Counted from the first letter of the stretch, positions 1 through 8,934 are shown. The stretch: DNA of 44,212 nt from an uncultured Porphyromonadaceae bacterium (GCA_945916235.1 CAMEGQ010000010.1:1-44212), one strand, 5' to 3'. The notes: generated by a model from the sequence alone, not told the origin. Translations and numbers: made by a program.

Positions 1-1
1 C

Positions 2-1567
2 AAATGGATAATGACCATCAATGGAACCATCAGCAACCAGACACACTATTTCTTCAGCAACACCAGTTTGCCGGATGGCGAATATCCTCAAAGCGTCACT
101 ACTGTAAAAGACATGATTGCAGGATATAGAGGTGAGCAGCGTACACAGACTTTCCAGGATGCAGACAACATACAGATGATACCGGGCGCAACATTTATAC
201 CCAACTCATCAGACCAATATACAAGCGGCTACTGGCTTCTCGACAATCCGTCTGACGCTGTATCATCTACGCTGCCGGTACTGTATATCAATACCGAGGG
301 GGGAACACCTGTTACATCAAAAGAGACATACGTCAACGCTACCTATTACTTACATGCCAACAACACGACGGGATGTAGCGACATAGGTTCCAAAGAGACA
401 CCGCTGGATATGCAGATATGTGGACGAGGCAACTACACCTGGAGCGGCTTCGATAAAAAACCATACAGGATAAAACTGACTGTGGGACAGAAACTGGCTG
501 GACTGAACAAAGCCAAGCACTTCGTCCTCATGGCTGGTGCAGATGACGAACTCGGTTATCTGCGCAATCCTCTTGGATTTGAACTGTCAAAAAGAATGGG
601 AATGGCATGGACTCCGGATTACCGCCCCATTGAGGTCGTGCTCAACGGCAACTATATCGGACTGTATTTCCTCACAGAAAACATTCGGGTTGACAAAGAC
701 AGGGTAGACATAACAGAACAGATGGATTTGTCTGACGATGACGTGACAGGCGGATGGCTCGTAGAAGTAGACAACTACGACAAAGACCCACACATCTCAG
801 TCAATGTGCCCGACAAGAACCAGGATGTATGGATTACTTACCATTCGCCCGAAGTACTGTCGGCTACACAGAAAGATTATCTGCAAAACCAGTTCAATGC
901 CATAAGGGATGCCGTTTACTGCAATGACCGCAGTTCTACCGAATGGGAAACGCTTATTGACAAGGAGGCAATGGCATGTGTCTATGTGACACGCGAACTG
1001 ATGCAGGACGAAGAAGGATTCCACGGCAGTTTCTATATGTATAATGACTGTGGTACCGACAAGAAATGGGAAGCAGGACCTGTATGGGATTTCGGTAATT
1101 CTTTCCGAAACCCGGCTAACGACTTTATATGGAATTATCCCAATTTCGAATGTTACTTCATTGACCAGATATATCAGTTCCCAAGATTTCAAGAGACCGT
1201 AAGAAACGTATTCGGTGATTTCTTCCGTGACTCCTACCCCACTGTCGATATTTTTATAGACAGCCTTGCCAACACCATCAGTCAGGCTGCACTGGCAGAC
1301 CATGCCCGCTGGGGAAAATACGGGACTGCGGACATGGAGGGAAAAGCAAAGGAGATCAAAGCCAAACTGAAGGAAAAAGTGGATTGGCTCGTAGGACAAT
1401 GGGGCACATCGGGCTCTATGGGCATCAATGCTACCGAAACAACGGCTACACGTCCTCAATCCGCAATATACGACATAAGCGGCAGACGGCTTTCAGGCAC
1501 TCATCACAACAAACACGGCATCGTTATCAAACGACAGGGAAACAGAATAATCAAAATAATAAGATAG
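2..1567 (+). CDS. CotH kinase family protein, 5' partial
   Basis: The reading frame is open to the left edge, so the true start lies outside the window; the first internal ATG is at 11. Numbered from that Met, residues about 90-430 read as a CotH-type domain: GRGNYTW, KKPYRIKL, NGNYIGLYFLTENIRVDKDRV (split here as NGNYIGLYF and LTENIRVDKDRV), GGWLVEVDNYD and the late WEAGPVWDFGNSF, which resembles the D-containing motif of the atypical CotH kinase fold. CotH of Bacillus is a spore-coat protein kinase; in Bacteroidetes the domain occurs in secreted proteins of unknown substrate. The C-terminus (IYDISGRRL, then GIVIKRQGNRIIKIIR) resembles the C-terminal tails of exported Bacteroidales proteins, so an exported location is likely. 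Base composition is AT-richer than genes after 3 kb. The next gene has its own promoter at 1678-1685. Family call is firm; function is open. Confidence 0.85.
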   Translation, partial: KWIMTINGTISNQTHYFFSNTSLPDGEYPQSVTTVKDMIAGYRGEQRTQTFQDADNIQMIPGATFIPNSSDQYTSGYWLLDNPSDAVSSTLPVLYINTEGGTPVTSKETYVNATYYLHANNTTGCSDIGSKETPLDMQICGRGNYTWSGFDKKPYRIKLTVGQKLAGLNKAKHFVLMAGADDELGYLRNPLGFELSKRMGMAWTPDYRPIEVVLNGNYIGLYFLTENIRVDKDRVDITEQMDLSDDDVTGGWLVEVDNYDKDPHISVNVPDKNQDVWITYHSPEVLSATQKDYLQNQFNAIRDAVYCNDRSSTEWETLIDKEAMACVYVTRELMQDEEGFHGSFYMYNDCGTDKKWEAGPVWDFGNSFRNPANDFIWNYPNFECYFIDQIYQFPRFQETVRNVFGDFFRDSYPTVDIFIDSLANTISQAALADHARWGKYGTADMEGKAKEIKAKLKEKVDWLVGQWGTSGSMGINATETTATRPQSAIYDISGRRLSGTHHNKHGIVIKRQGNRIIKIIR

Positions 1568-1677
1568 TAAAGTCGCAAATATGGCAAAAGGGAGATAAAT
1601 GGAAGTAAAAGGAGATATTAAATGTCTGCCAACGAAAAAAACAACAAATAAAATATGGTGAAATGAACAAAAAAAAC

Positions 1678-1685
1678 TATATTTG
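1678..1685 (+). promoter_or_regulatory. Bacteroidetes -7 box before the Ntn hydrolase gene
   Basis: TATATTTG fits the TAnnTTTG -7 consensus and lies 23 nt before the ATG at 1709. No clear -33 TTG is seen at the usual distance, so only the -7 element is claimed. Confidence 0.5.
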
Positions 1686-1708
1686 CAGTCGAACCAATAT
1701 ATTAAGCA

Positions 1709-2893
1709 ATGAAAACAACAAATCAACTCAACAAGTACTTATCAGTGGCTATGGCAATTCTCATGGCACCAACGTTCATTTCATGCAGCGACGACGACGA
1801 ACAACCTCAGAAAAAGATGGAGTACATAACAGACTCCAAGAAGGTGGAAATGCTTAACTCCATTAAAGACCTTGACGGTACAGGTCGTCTGTATGAGATA
1901 AACTATAATGTCGATTACAAACTCGACCAGGTTCTCGCAGCTCAAAGAACATCGTCATCCGACCTGTTCCAATATGTGGCATACCTGCTCTACGACAAGT
2001 TGCCGGAGAAAAAGGCAAAAGTCTCATTCGGTGCAGGATGCAGCGCTTTTGCCGTTCCTGAAGAAGGAGGTAGCAATTTCCTTATGGGACGCAACTATGA
2101 CTTCCGTCATTCCACATCCGACGGCAAGAGTTATCTGCCTACTTCCGCCATTCTTGTACATACGGCTCCTGCAGGAGGAAAGAAATCGATATCTATGGTT
2201 GACGGTCTTAACCTCTACTACGGACAAGGTTTCTATACCAATCCTAATGTAGACCTTTCTCTTCTTATGGGTCTGCCGTATGCGGCACTCGACGGTATCA
2301 ATGAAGACGGATTTGCAATAGGCATCCTGGCATTGAAAGAAAACCAGACCAAACAGAACACAGGCAAACCAAAGATAGGACCTACTGTCGCTATACGTAT
2401 GCTGCTCGACAGGGCTTCCACCGTCAAGCAAGCAGTAGAGATGCTTAGACAATACGATATGGATATGGAGGATAACGGCACAAGCAATTACCACTATTTC
2501 ATGGCTGACGCTACGGGCGATTATGCCATAGTGGAATATACCAATGCTCCCGGAGAGACAATACCGAGCGTCATGGAAGTGTTTACAGCAAACGACACTC
2601 TTCGGTGCGTAACAAACTTCTATGTTTCACCAACAATGGTTGGAACAAAAGACGGATGGGGCTCAGACCATGGAAAAGATCGTTATGATACAATGAGAAA
2701 AACACTCAGTGAAAATAACTACGCATTGAAAGAAGATGATGCCATGCGGTTGCTCAATAGTGTTTCGCAACTACCTACTGAAGAACTGACATCACAGACA
2801 CAATGGTCGTCTCTCTATAATCTTACAGAACGCTCACTACGTCTCTGCATACTTAGAGAGTACGCTAAAGAATGCAATTTCAAGGTAAAATGA
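1709..2893 (+). CDS. Choloylglycine hydrolase-like (linear amide C-N hydrolase, Ntn fold) lipoprotein
   Basis: The 394-residue protein starts with a lipoprotein signal peptide; FISC places the lipidated Cys at residue 26. GAGCSAFAV puts a candidate Ntn nucleophile at Cys111, followed by GSNFLMGRNYDF, the Arg/Asp segment seen after the nucleophile in the bile-salt-hydrolase, acid-ceramidase and C45 acyltransferase-like families. DGINEDGFAIGI and FMADATGDYAIVEY are further family-like blocks. Members cleave linear amides (conjugated bile salts, N-acylethanolamines, penicillin V); the substrate here cannot be read from sequence. The 85 residues between lipid anchor and nucleophile resemble the propeptide removed by autoproteolysis in acid-ceramidase-like members, whereas classical bile-salt hydrolases have almost none. 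It is probably monocistronic and shares the AT-rich composition of the CotH gene. Confidence 0.85.
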   Translation: MKTTNQLNKYLSVAMAILMAPTFISCSDDDEQPQKKMEYITDSKKVEMLNSIKDLDGTGRLYEINYNVDYKLDQVLAAQRTSSSDLFQYVAYLLYDKLPEKKAKVSFGAGCSAFAVPEEGGSNFLMGRNYDFRHSTSDGKSYLPTSAILVHTAPAGGKKSISMVDGLNLYYGQGFYTNPNVDLSLLMGLPYAALDGINEDGFAIGILALKENQTKQNTGKPKIGPTVAIRMLLDRASTVKQAVEMLRQYDMDMEDNGTSNYHYFMADATGDYAIVEYTNAPGETIPSVMEVFTANDTLRCVTNFYVSPTMVGTKDGWGSDHGKDRYDTMRKTLSENNYALKEDDAMRLLNSVSQLPTEELTSQTQWSSLYNLTERSLRLCILREYAKECNFKVK

Positions 2894-3031
2894 CAGGACT
2901 GACGTAATAGCGAATAGTCGACAAAAGCATCCCCGACATAGCTATCATCATAATACGCTCTTTCCTTTTCTTCTTAATCATATTTTCAATTAATTCGTGG
3001 ATAAACTGATCGCATTTTAACATTATTTTTG

Positions 3032-3039
3032 TAAATTTG
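3032..3039 (+). promoter_or_regulatory. -7 box for the lipoprotein-DUF5723 operon
   Basis: TAAATTTG matches TAnnTTTG and lies 65 nt upstream of the ATG at 3105, giving a leader of about 60 nt. The -33 region is AT-rich without a clear TTG. The rest of 2894-3104 shows nothing but AT-rich spacer. Confidence 0.5.
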
Positions 3040-3104
3040 CGCCCGTTATTCATAAATCACACGATTCAACTCAATCTAATAATATCACCATTCCCTAAAT
3101 TTTT

Positions 3105-4865
3105 ATGATGAACAAACCGTTTAAGGGTGGTTCAGGGCTGCTGCTTATGCTTGCTGTGGCCGGAGCCGCCACTCTTACCGGATGTGTCGACAACGACTAT
3201 GACCTGTCGAAGGACGTAGATCTCAAAGTGACACTCGGAGGCCAGGAACTTCACATCCCCGTGAGCAACACCGACGTTCTCACCATGGGTGAAATCCTCG
3301 ACATTGATCCCCAGTCGAGCTCGATTCAAACCGACAAAGCCGGCAACTACAGCCTCGTGCAGCTGGCCGAAGGCACTTCGAGCAGCATCGACATTGACCG
3401 CGTGAAACTCGACATGCTCACCGGCGACCACACGGCCACCGATTTCGAGTTTCCGCTCCGTCCCGGTATGGCCGAGTCGGAAATCTCCACAGGCAATATC
3501 GTCAGCAACCTCAGCATCAAGGACCACAACGTCAACCCCAACCTCAAGTCGCTTTCCGAGGCCGAGACCGACGTGCGTATGTCGATGAAGATCAGCTATA
3601 CATCAGCCACCTTCAGCGGCGCTGCCAAAATCAAGGCCGGTTTCACCGCCGAATTCCCCACCGGCTGGACCGTTGAGCCCATCGACGAATCTTCCTCATA
3701 TCTTACCAACGTCGACAGCCATACGCTCCGCTTTACCCGCGATGTGCAGTTTGACAAAAACGGCTTTACCCCCGTGGTGAAGGTCAGCCATTTCAAACTC
3801 GGCAAGAACCGTGGCGAAGGTCTTTACGAGGTAGGCCATTTCGACCTGGATGCCTTCATCACCTTCAACGGCAAGATGTCTATCGTGAACTCCGCCAACC
3901 AGTCGGGACTTGAGAAAGTGGTGCTCTGCACCGACACCCGAGTGGTCAAGGCCGAGCTGCTCTCCGTGACCGGCTGCGTTGACCCCCAGATCAGCGTGAA
4001 CCCCACTTCGGTGCAGATCTCCAGCATCCCTGACTTCCTTGCCGAGCAGGGCAACAATCTCGACCTGATCAATCCTCAGATTTACCTTACCGTACACAAT
4101 ACCTCGCCCGTATCTGTCAACGTCAACGCACTGCTCACCGCATATACCAAAACCGGCGAAAAAGTGTCGGTAGGCGTCGGCTCCGACCATGGTACCGCCC
4201 CCATCACAATCAAGGGGAACGGCTATACCGATATCTGCCTCACGCGCACAGGAACCCCCGACAAGAACGGCTCCATCCCCGTGAAGGTGGAGCGTCTCGG
4301 CGAGCTTTTGAGCACAGTCCCCGAACGCATCGAAATCTCCAATATCTCAGCAAAAGCTGACCAGACCAAGGAGGTGACCTTCGTGCTCGGCTCTGAGTCG
4401 GGCTACGAATTCTCCACCGACTATGAAGCCGTGGTGCCCTTCAAATTCGGCAAGAAGCTCCGCCTTACCTACAACGAGACTGACAACGGATGGGACACCG
4501 AGGACTTCGACAAATACAACTTCTCGCAGGTGAACCTCTCCGCCACCGTCATCAACTCTTCGCCGCTTACGCTCAATCCCGTTGTCGACGCTCTCGACAA
4601 GGACGGCAATGTAATCCCCAACGTTACAGCCACCGTCAGCGGTGTGATTGCCGGCGGCTCGCTCGAAGCTCCCAGCAAGACCCCCATTAAAGTAATCCTG
4701 CGCTCCACAGGCAAGAACATCAGCAACCTCGCCGGAGTGAGCGTAAACTTCGAAGCTACGATTGATCCGGCTCATGTGGGCGAATGTCTCAACGAAAACC
4801 AGAGCGTACGCTTCGACGACATCAACGCCAGCATCACAGGCGGAATCTCGGTCGACCTTAATTAA
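3105..4865 (+). CDS. Bacteroidales envelope lipoprotein, partner of DUF5723 protein
   Basis: The 586-residue protein has a lipoprotein signal with lipobox LTGC (Cys27 from the first Met), followed by a DNDYDLSKDVDL stretch I associate with Bacteroidetes surface or periplasmic lipoproteins of unknown function. The remainder is beta-rich, acidic and without obvious catalytic motifs; repeated segments such as VSVNVNALLTAYTKTGE and LTLNPVVDALDKDGN suggest two or more beta-sandwich domains (inference). Two adjacent Met codons start the frame (MMNK); the second is equally possible. The next gene starts 31 nt after the stop, so the two are almost certainly co-transcribed from 3032. GC content rises sharply here relative to the preceding gene. 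Not recognised beyond lipoprotein; no function assigned. Confidence 0.8.
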   Translation: MMNKPFKGGSGLLLMLAVAGAATLTGCVDNDYDLSKDVDLKVTLGGQELHIPVSNTDVLTMGEILDIDPQSSSIQTDKAGNYSLVQLAEGTSSSIDIDRVKLDMLTGDHTATDFEFPLRPGMAESEISTGNIVSNLSIKDHNVNPNLKSLSEAETDVRMSMKISYTSATFSGAAKIKAGFTAEFPTGWTVEPIDESSSYLTNVDSHTLRFTRDVQFDKNGFTPVVKVSHFKLGKNRGEGLYEVGHFDLDAFITFNGKMSIVNSANQSGLEKVVLCTDTRVVKAELLSVTGCVDPQISVNPTSVQISSIPDFLAEQGNNLDLINPQIYLTVHNTSPVSVNVNALLTAYTKTGEKVSVGVGSDHGTAPITIKGNGYTDICLTRTGTPDKNGSIPVKVERLGELLSTVPERIEISNISAKADQTKEVTFVLGSESGYEFSTDYEAVVPFKFGKKLRLTYNETDNGWDTEDFDKYNFSQVNLSATVINSSPLTLNPVVDALDKDGNVIPNVTATVSGVIAGGSLEAPSKTPIKVILRSTGKNISNLAGVSVNFEATIDPAHVGECLNENQSVRFDDINASITGGISVDLN

Positions 4866-4896
4866 TAACCCCAAGCCAACCACATAACTAACGAAA

Positions 4897-6375
4897 ATGA
4901 ACAAGTTAAAGCTATATATTCTCGCAGGTGCGCTGGCGACGGGAACTACCGCCTTCGCCCAGGAAGCAAGCCGCTCCGGATATTTCCTCGACGGCTACAC
5001 ATACCGCCACATGCTTAACCCCGCCCTTACGCCCGACCGCGGCTACGTGAGCATCCCCGCTCTCGGTAATCTCGGCGTAGGGCTCCAGAGCAATATAGGT
5101 GTCAACACCTTCCTCTACAAGCTCCCCAACGGCCAGCTTACCACCTTTATGAGCCCCACGGTGAGCGCCGACGAATTCCTCGGCAAGCTCGGCAAGAACA
5201 ACAAGATCATGGCCAACCTCAACGAGACCCTCCTCTCGGCCGGTTTCCGCGCGTTCCACGGCTATAACACCATCACTATCTCGGCCCGTACCGAGGTGGG
5301 AGCCAACATCCCCAAGGACCTCCTGACGTTCATGAAGCTTGGCCAGACAGGCCCGGAGACCAGCTACAGCTTCTCCGACCTGCGCCTTAAGGCTCTGGCC
5401 TTCGGCGAAGTAGCCCTCGGCCACCAGCATCAGATCACCAAGGAACTCGGCATCGGTGCCAAGGTCAAGTTCCTCATCGGCATCGGCCATGTCGACGCCA
5501 ACATCAAGCAGATGGACGTTACCCTCAGCAACAATATCTGGAGCGTTCAGGCTCAGGGTGAGCTCAATATCGGCGCCGGAACCGGCCTGAAAGTGCCCAC
5601 CAACCTCGAATCGGGCAAAGACCTCGACCGTCCCGAGATGCACGACCAGATCGACTACGACGGCATCGACTACGACAAATTCAGCCTCGGCGGCTTCGGT
5701 ATGGCCTTCGACCTCGGCGCCACCTACGATATGAGCCGTTTCGTCGACGGGCTCACGCTCTCGGCAGCCGTCATCGACCTCGGCTTCATCAGCTGGAAGA
5801 ACAATGTCTACGCCCAGACTCCCAACACGCGCTGGGAATTCGACGGCTTCAAAAACATAGCCCTCGACAGCTCGCAGCCCGACTACTCCGAGAATAAGCT
5901 CGGCAACCAGCTCGACAACATGTGGGACGATCTGGAAGACTGCACCAACTTCCGCCGCATTTCCGACAACGGCTCGCAGAGCCAGGCCCTGGCAGCCACC
6001 TTCACCCTCGGCGCCGAGTATAAGCTGCCCGTATGGAAAAAACTCACCGGAGGTTTCCTGTTCACCCACCGCTTCAACGGCCCGTTCTCCTGGACTGAGG
6101 GTCGCTTCTCGGCCAACCTCAAGCCCTGCAGCTGGTTCGACATGAGCGTGAACTACGGCGCGTCGACCTTTGGCAACTCCTTCGGCTGGATGCTCAACCT
6201 CCATCCGCGCGGCTTCAACTTCTTCATCGGCTCCGACCATCAGTTCTTCAAGGTTACTCCCCAGTATGTGCCTGTCGGCCACGCCAATGCTCAGATTAAC
6301 CTCGGCTTCAACATCACTTTCGGCAAATCGCGCCCCCAGAGCGCTTCTGCCGACAAAGTCGTAGCCAGCCTCTGA
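4897..6375 (+). CDS. DUF5723 family outer-membrane beta-barrel protein
   Basis: The 492-residue protein has an N-terminal signal peptide (LKLYILAGALATGTTAFAQ, cleavage after about residue 22). The segment YTYRHMLNPALTPDRGY and the alternating Gly/aromatic beta pattern through to FNITFGK match what I know of DUF5723 (PorV/FadL-like barrels of Bacteroidetes). The far C-terminus continues past the last predicted strand with a short polar tail. No catalytic motif is present; the likely location is the outer membrane. It is second in the operon with the lipoprotein, and a strong terminator follows at 6427-6454. A lipoprotein-barrel pair suggests a shared envelope job, but no function is known to me. 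Confidence 0.8.
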   Translation: MNKLKLYILAGALATGTTAFAQEASRSGYFLDGYTYRHMLNPALTPDRGYVSIPALGNLGVGLQSNIGVNTFLYKLPNGQLTTFMSPTVSADEFLGKLGKNNKIMANLNETLLSAGFRAFHGYNTITISARTEVGANIPKDLLTFMKLGQTGPETSYSFSDLRLKALAFGEVALGHQHQITKELGIGAKVKFLIGIGHVDANIKQMDVTLSNNIWSVQAQGELNIGAGTGLKVPTNLESGKDLDRPEMHDQIDYDGIDYDKFSLGGFGMAFDLGATYDMSRFVDGLTLSAAVIDLGFISWKNNVYAQTPNTRWEFDGFKNIALDSSQPDYSENKLGNQLDNMWDDLEDCTNFRRISDNGSQSQALAATFTLGAEYKLPVWKKLTGGFLFTHRFNGPFSWTEGRFSANLKPCSWFDMSVNYGASTFGNSFGWMLNLHPRGFNFFIGSDHQFFKVTPQYVPVGHANAQINLGFNITFGKSRPQSASADKVVASL

Positions 6376-6426
6376 CAGCCGGTCTCGGCGACATCTGAGA
6401 CTTTCAATTCCTACTGATACCCGTAA

Positions 6427-6464
6427 GGCGGTGTGCCATTTCCGGCACACCGCCTGCTTTTTGC
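6427..6464 (+). terminator. Rho-independent terminator after DUF5723 gene
   Basis: A perfect 11-bp stem (GGCGGTGTGCC at 6427-6437 with GGCACACCGCC at 6444-6454), 6-nt loop, followed by CTGCTTTTTG. Confidence 0.85.
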
Positions 6465-6537
6465 GGCGATGGCTGTCCCCGCTGACCCTATTTTGCGGTT
6501 TTCCGGACGCTATAGGCCAAAAAAATCAACATTCTCC

Positions 6538-6568
6538 TTTGTATCACCGCTGAAAATATGTATCTTTG
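6538..6568 (+). promoter_or_regulatory. Promoter of the ppiD-like gene
   Basis: TTTG at 6538-6541 and TATCTTTG at 6561-6568 are 19 nt apart, a good Bacteroidetes primary-sigma promoter. The leader to the ATG at 6675 is about 100 nt, GC-rich, and contains small inverted repeats (for example GCGCT..AGCGC just after the -7 box). Confidence 0.75.
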
Positions 6569-6674
6569 TGCGCTAAAAGCGCTCCAAAGCGCAGGCCGGA
6601 GGCTCCGAAGCCGAAAATCCGGGCCGGCCAGCCGCTTGCAATCGAAAATAAAAAATACAAAATAAACCGACAAA

Positions 6675-8744
6675 ATGTCTACACTCGAACAAATCCGCCA
6701 GCGTCCCATCCTGATCGTTTCGGTCCTGGGCGTGGCACTTTTGCTGTTCATCCTCACGGCCGTCGACCATCCGGGTGAACTCTTTCAGGACAACCACACC
6801 GTGGCCAAGGTCGACGGTGAGAAAATCGACTATCTCGAATTCCAGCGTCGCGTTGAGCAGCAGCAGGAGCAGCTCCAGCAGCGCGGCTACACCAACGTAA
6901 GCCCCGAGCAGGTGCAGGAATATGTGCTCCAGCAGATGATTGCCGAGACCCTCATGGAGAAGGAATACGGCAAGCTCGGCCTGACCGTCACCGATAAGGA
7001 GCTCTCCGAAGCCATGATCGGCGCAACGCCCCACCCCTACGTCACCCAGATGGTGCAGGGCATGGGTATCCCTTCGGCACAGATGCTCTACGAAGCAGCC
7101 TACGAGCCCACCAAGAGCGGCGTTGATCCCCAGCAGGCAGCCCAGTTCCAGGCAGCCTGGACTCAGCTTGAGAAGGACGTTGAAAAGATGCTTCTCTCGC
7201 AGAAGTTCGGCCAGCTCTTCCAGGGAGTCCTCACCGCCAACAAGCTCGACGCTAAAGCCATCTACGACGACAACGCTACGGTAAGCACCATCGCCTATGC
7301 CCGCAAGGATGTCTCCTCGCTCAAAGACGAAGACTTCCCCGTAAGCGATGCCGAAATCAACAATGAATACGCCGGCGAACACAACCGCTACCTCATTGAC
7401 GAGCCCCAGCATCTGATCTCCTACATCGCTGTCGACGTGGTTCCCTCGTCGTCTGACCTCATGGAGGCTCAGAAAGAAGTGGAAGAGGCTATCGCAGGCC
7501 TGAAGGTCAATCCTTCGACTGACGCCGTAGCTTCCAATGGTAAATTCTACGTCAACCGCGTTTCGGCCACTGCAGCCCGCATGGCTCAGAACCTCAAGAA
7601 GGTTGTGCCCGGTATGGCTGTCGACTCCGTGGCTATGGTTTCGTTCATCGACAATCAGTACACCATCGCCAAGCTCCTTGGCGTCACCACCTCGATCGAC
7701 TCTGTGCGCGTCGATGTCGCTTTCGTAAATGAAAACGCCAACGCCGACTCCATCATGGCTTCGCTCAACACCGGCGCCACCAAGGAATCGCTCGGCGACG
7801 CCCTGACTCAGACTCAGGACACCATCTGGCTCTCAGTGCTCGATCCCGCTGCCGCTGCCATCAAGGACGAACTCCTTACGGCTGAGACCGGCAAATACTT
7901 CAAGCCGGCCAACAACAACGGCAACGCCGGCATGCTCGTCCGCGTTCGCGAGCGCAAGGCTCCCGTGAGCGTTTACGATGTGGCTGAAATCACCTACGAC
8001 GTGGTTCCCTCCAACGCCACCATCCAGAAGCTCAACAGCGACCTGCGCAACTACCTCGCAGCCAACCCCACCGCCGAGAAGTTTGAATCAGAGGCCACCA
8101 AGGCCGGCTACTCCGCCCTCAGCGCTGTGGTTACCCCCTCGACGCTCTCGATCAACAACCTCAGCGACACCCGCGGCGCCTGCAAGTGGGTGCTCGGTGC
8201 CAAAGCCGGCCAGGTCAGCGGCGTGTTCAACGACGACCGCGACTCGCGTCTGCTCGCCGTGGCTGTCAACAATGTCTACGACGGCAAATTCATCCCCGTA
8301 TCCGATCCTCAGATCCGCACCTATCTTACCAACAAGATCCGCAACATGAAGAAGGCCGAGAAGCTCGTGGCCGACTACAAGGGTAAAGGCAAGAGCGTGG
8401 CTGAATACGCAGCTGCAATGGGTGTGAAGGTCGATACCACTCAGGTCACCTTCGGTCAGCCTTACGTTCGCAATTTCCCCATGGGCGACTCCAAGCTGCA
8501 GGCTAATGTAGCCGTTGCCAAGAAGGGCCAGCTCGTAGGCCCGGTAGCCCTCAACCAGTCGGTTGTAGTGTTCACCGTCACCGACGCTGACAATAGCGGC
8601 CGCAAATTCGACTATCAGAACGACGCCATGGTCTTCAACCAGCGCGAGGGCATCGCTACCTTCCAGCGCACTCTCCCCGACGTGATCCGCGGCACCAAGA
8701 AGATCGAAAACAAGATTCAGAAATTCTACTCCGACCGTAACTGA
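6675..8744 (+). CDS. PpiD/SurA-like periplasmic peptidyl-prolyl isomerase (foldase)
   Basis: The 689-residue protein has one N-terminal membrane anchor (residues about 12-30, ILIVSVLGVALLLFIL) with a short cytoplasmic N-terminus, then a SurA_N-like chaperone region (VAKVDGEKIDYLEFQRRVEQ and a long Gln/Glu-rich helix). Residues about 340-430 and 500-560 look like parvulin-type folds separated by helical linkers; the canonical parvulin active-site His residues are not evident to me, so isomerase activity is uncertain. Members sit on the outer face of the inner membrane and assist folding of exported proteins. Its length fits Bacteroidetes PpiD-like proteins. It is monocistronic, with its own promoter and a terminator at 8771-8806. 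Confidence 0.85.
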   Translation: MSTLEQIRQRPILIVSVLGVALLLFILTAVDHPGELFQDNHTVAKVDGEKIDYLEFQRRVEQQQEQLQQRGYTNVSPEQVQEYVLQQMIAETLMEKEYGKLGLTVTDKELSEAMIGATPHPYVTQMVQGMGIPSAQMLYEAAYEPTKSGVDPQQAAQFQAAWTQLEKDVEKMLLSQKFGQLFQGVLTANKLDAKAIYDDNATVSTIAYARKDVSSLKDEDFPVSDAEINNEYAGEHNRYLIDEPQHLISYIAVDVVPSSSDLMEAQKEVEEAIAGLKVNPSTDAVASNGKFYVNRVSATAARMAQNLKKVVPGMAVDSVAMVSFIDNQYTIAKLLGVTTSIDSVRVDVAFVNENANADSIMASLNTGATKESLGDALTQTQDTIWLSVLDPAAAAIKDELLTAETGKYFKPANNNGNAGMLVRVRERKAPVSVYDVAEITYDVVPSNATIQKLNSDLRNYLAANPTAEKFESEATKAGYSALSAVVTPSTLSINNLSDTRGACKWVLGAKAGQVSGVFNDDRDSRLLAVAVNNVYDGKFIPVSDPQIRTYLTNKIRNMKKAEKLVADYKGKGKSVAEYAAAMGVKVDTTQVTFGQPYVRNFPMGDSKLQANVAVAKKGQLVGPVALNQSVVVFTVTDADNSGRKFDYQNDAMVFNQREGIATFQRTLPDVIRGTKKIENKIQKFYSDRN

Positions 8745-8770
8745 TGCGGCCCGGATCCGATTAACCCCAT

Positions 8771-8806
8771 CAAAGAGGGCGAGCCAACCATGGCCCGCCC
8801 TCTTTG
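8771..8806 (+). terminator. Terminator after ppiD-like gene
   Basis: A perfect 11-bp inverted repeat, CAAAGAGGGCG (8771-8781) and CGCCCTCTTTG (8796-8806), with a 14-nt loop. Flanking A- and T-rich bases would allow use from the plus strand. Confidence 0.75.
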
Positions 8807-8807
8807 C

Positions 8808-8852
8808 TTAGCTACCTTAGCTATCTTAGCTATCATAGCTATCCGAGCTATG
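8808..8852. repeat. 9-nt tandem repeat, five units
   Basis: Five consecutive 9-mers: TTAGCTACC, TTAGCTATC, TTAGCTATC, ATAGCTATC, CGAGCTATG. The shared core is AGCTA. It lies between the two terminators of the convergent ppiD-like and ferritin genes and is noncoding. Confidence 0.9.
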
Positions 8853-8866
8853 CTGATAAGAAGAGT

Positions 8867-8898
8867 AAAGCCGGCCTGAGCGATGTCAGGTCGGCTTT
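8867..8898 (-). terminator. Terminator after ferritin gene
   Basis: A 13-bp stem with one G-T wobble, AAAGCCGGCCTGA (8867-8879) and TCAGGTCGGCTTT (8886-8898), 6-nt loop. Read leftward it ends in a T-rich run (TTTACTCTTCTT), as expected for ferritin. Confidence 0.75.
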
Positions 8899-8924
8899 GC
8901 TATTGTAAGGCTTTGCTATTGTAA
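8893..8924. repeat. 16-bp perfect tandem duplication
   Basis: GGCTTTGCTATTGTAA occurs twice back to back (8893-8908 and 8909-8924), just beyond the ferritin stop codon and partly overlapping its terminator stem. Confidence 0.9.
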
Positions 8925-8934
8925 AAGGCAGGGA

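Noticed and set aside
4912-6450. 512-codon open frame antisense to the DUF5723 gene
   Set aside because: High GC content makes long antisense frames common here. Its translation is Val/Glu/Gly-rich without domains, and the plus-strand protein is clearly real.
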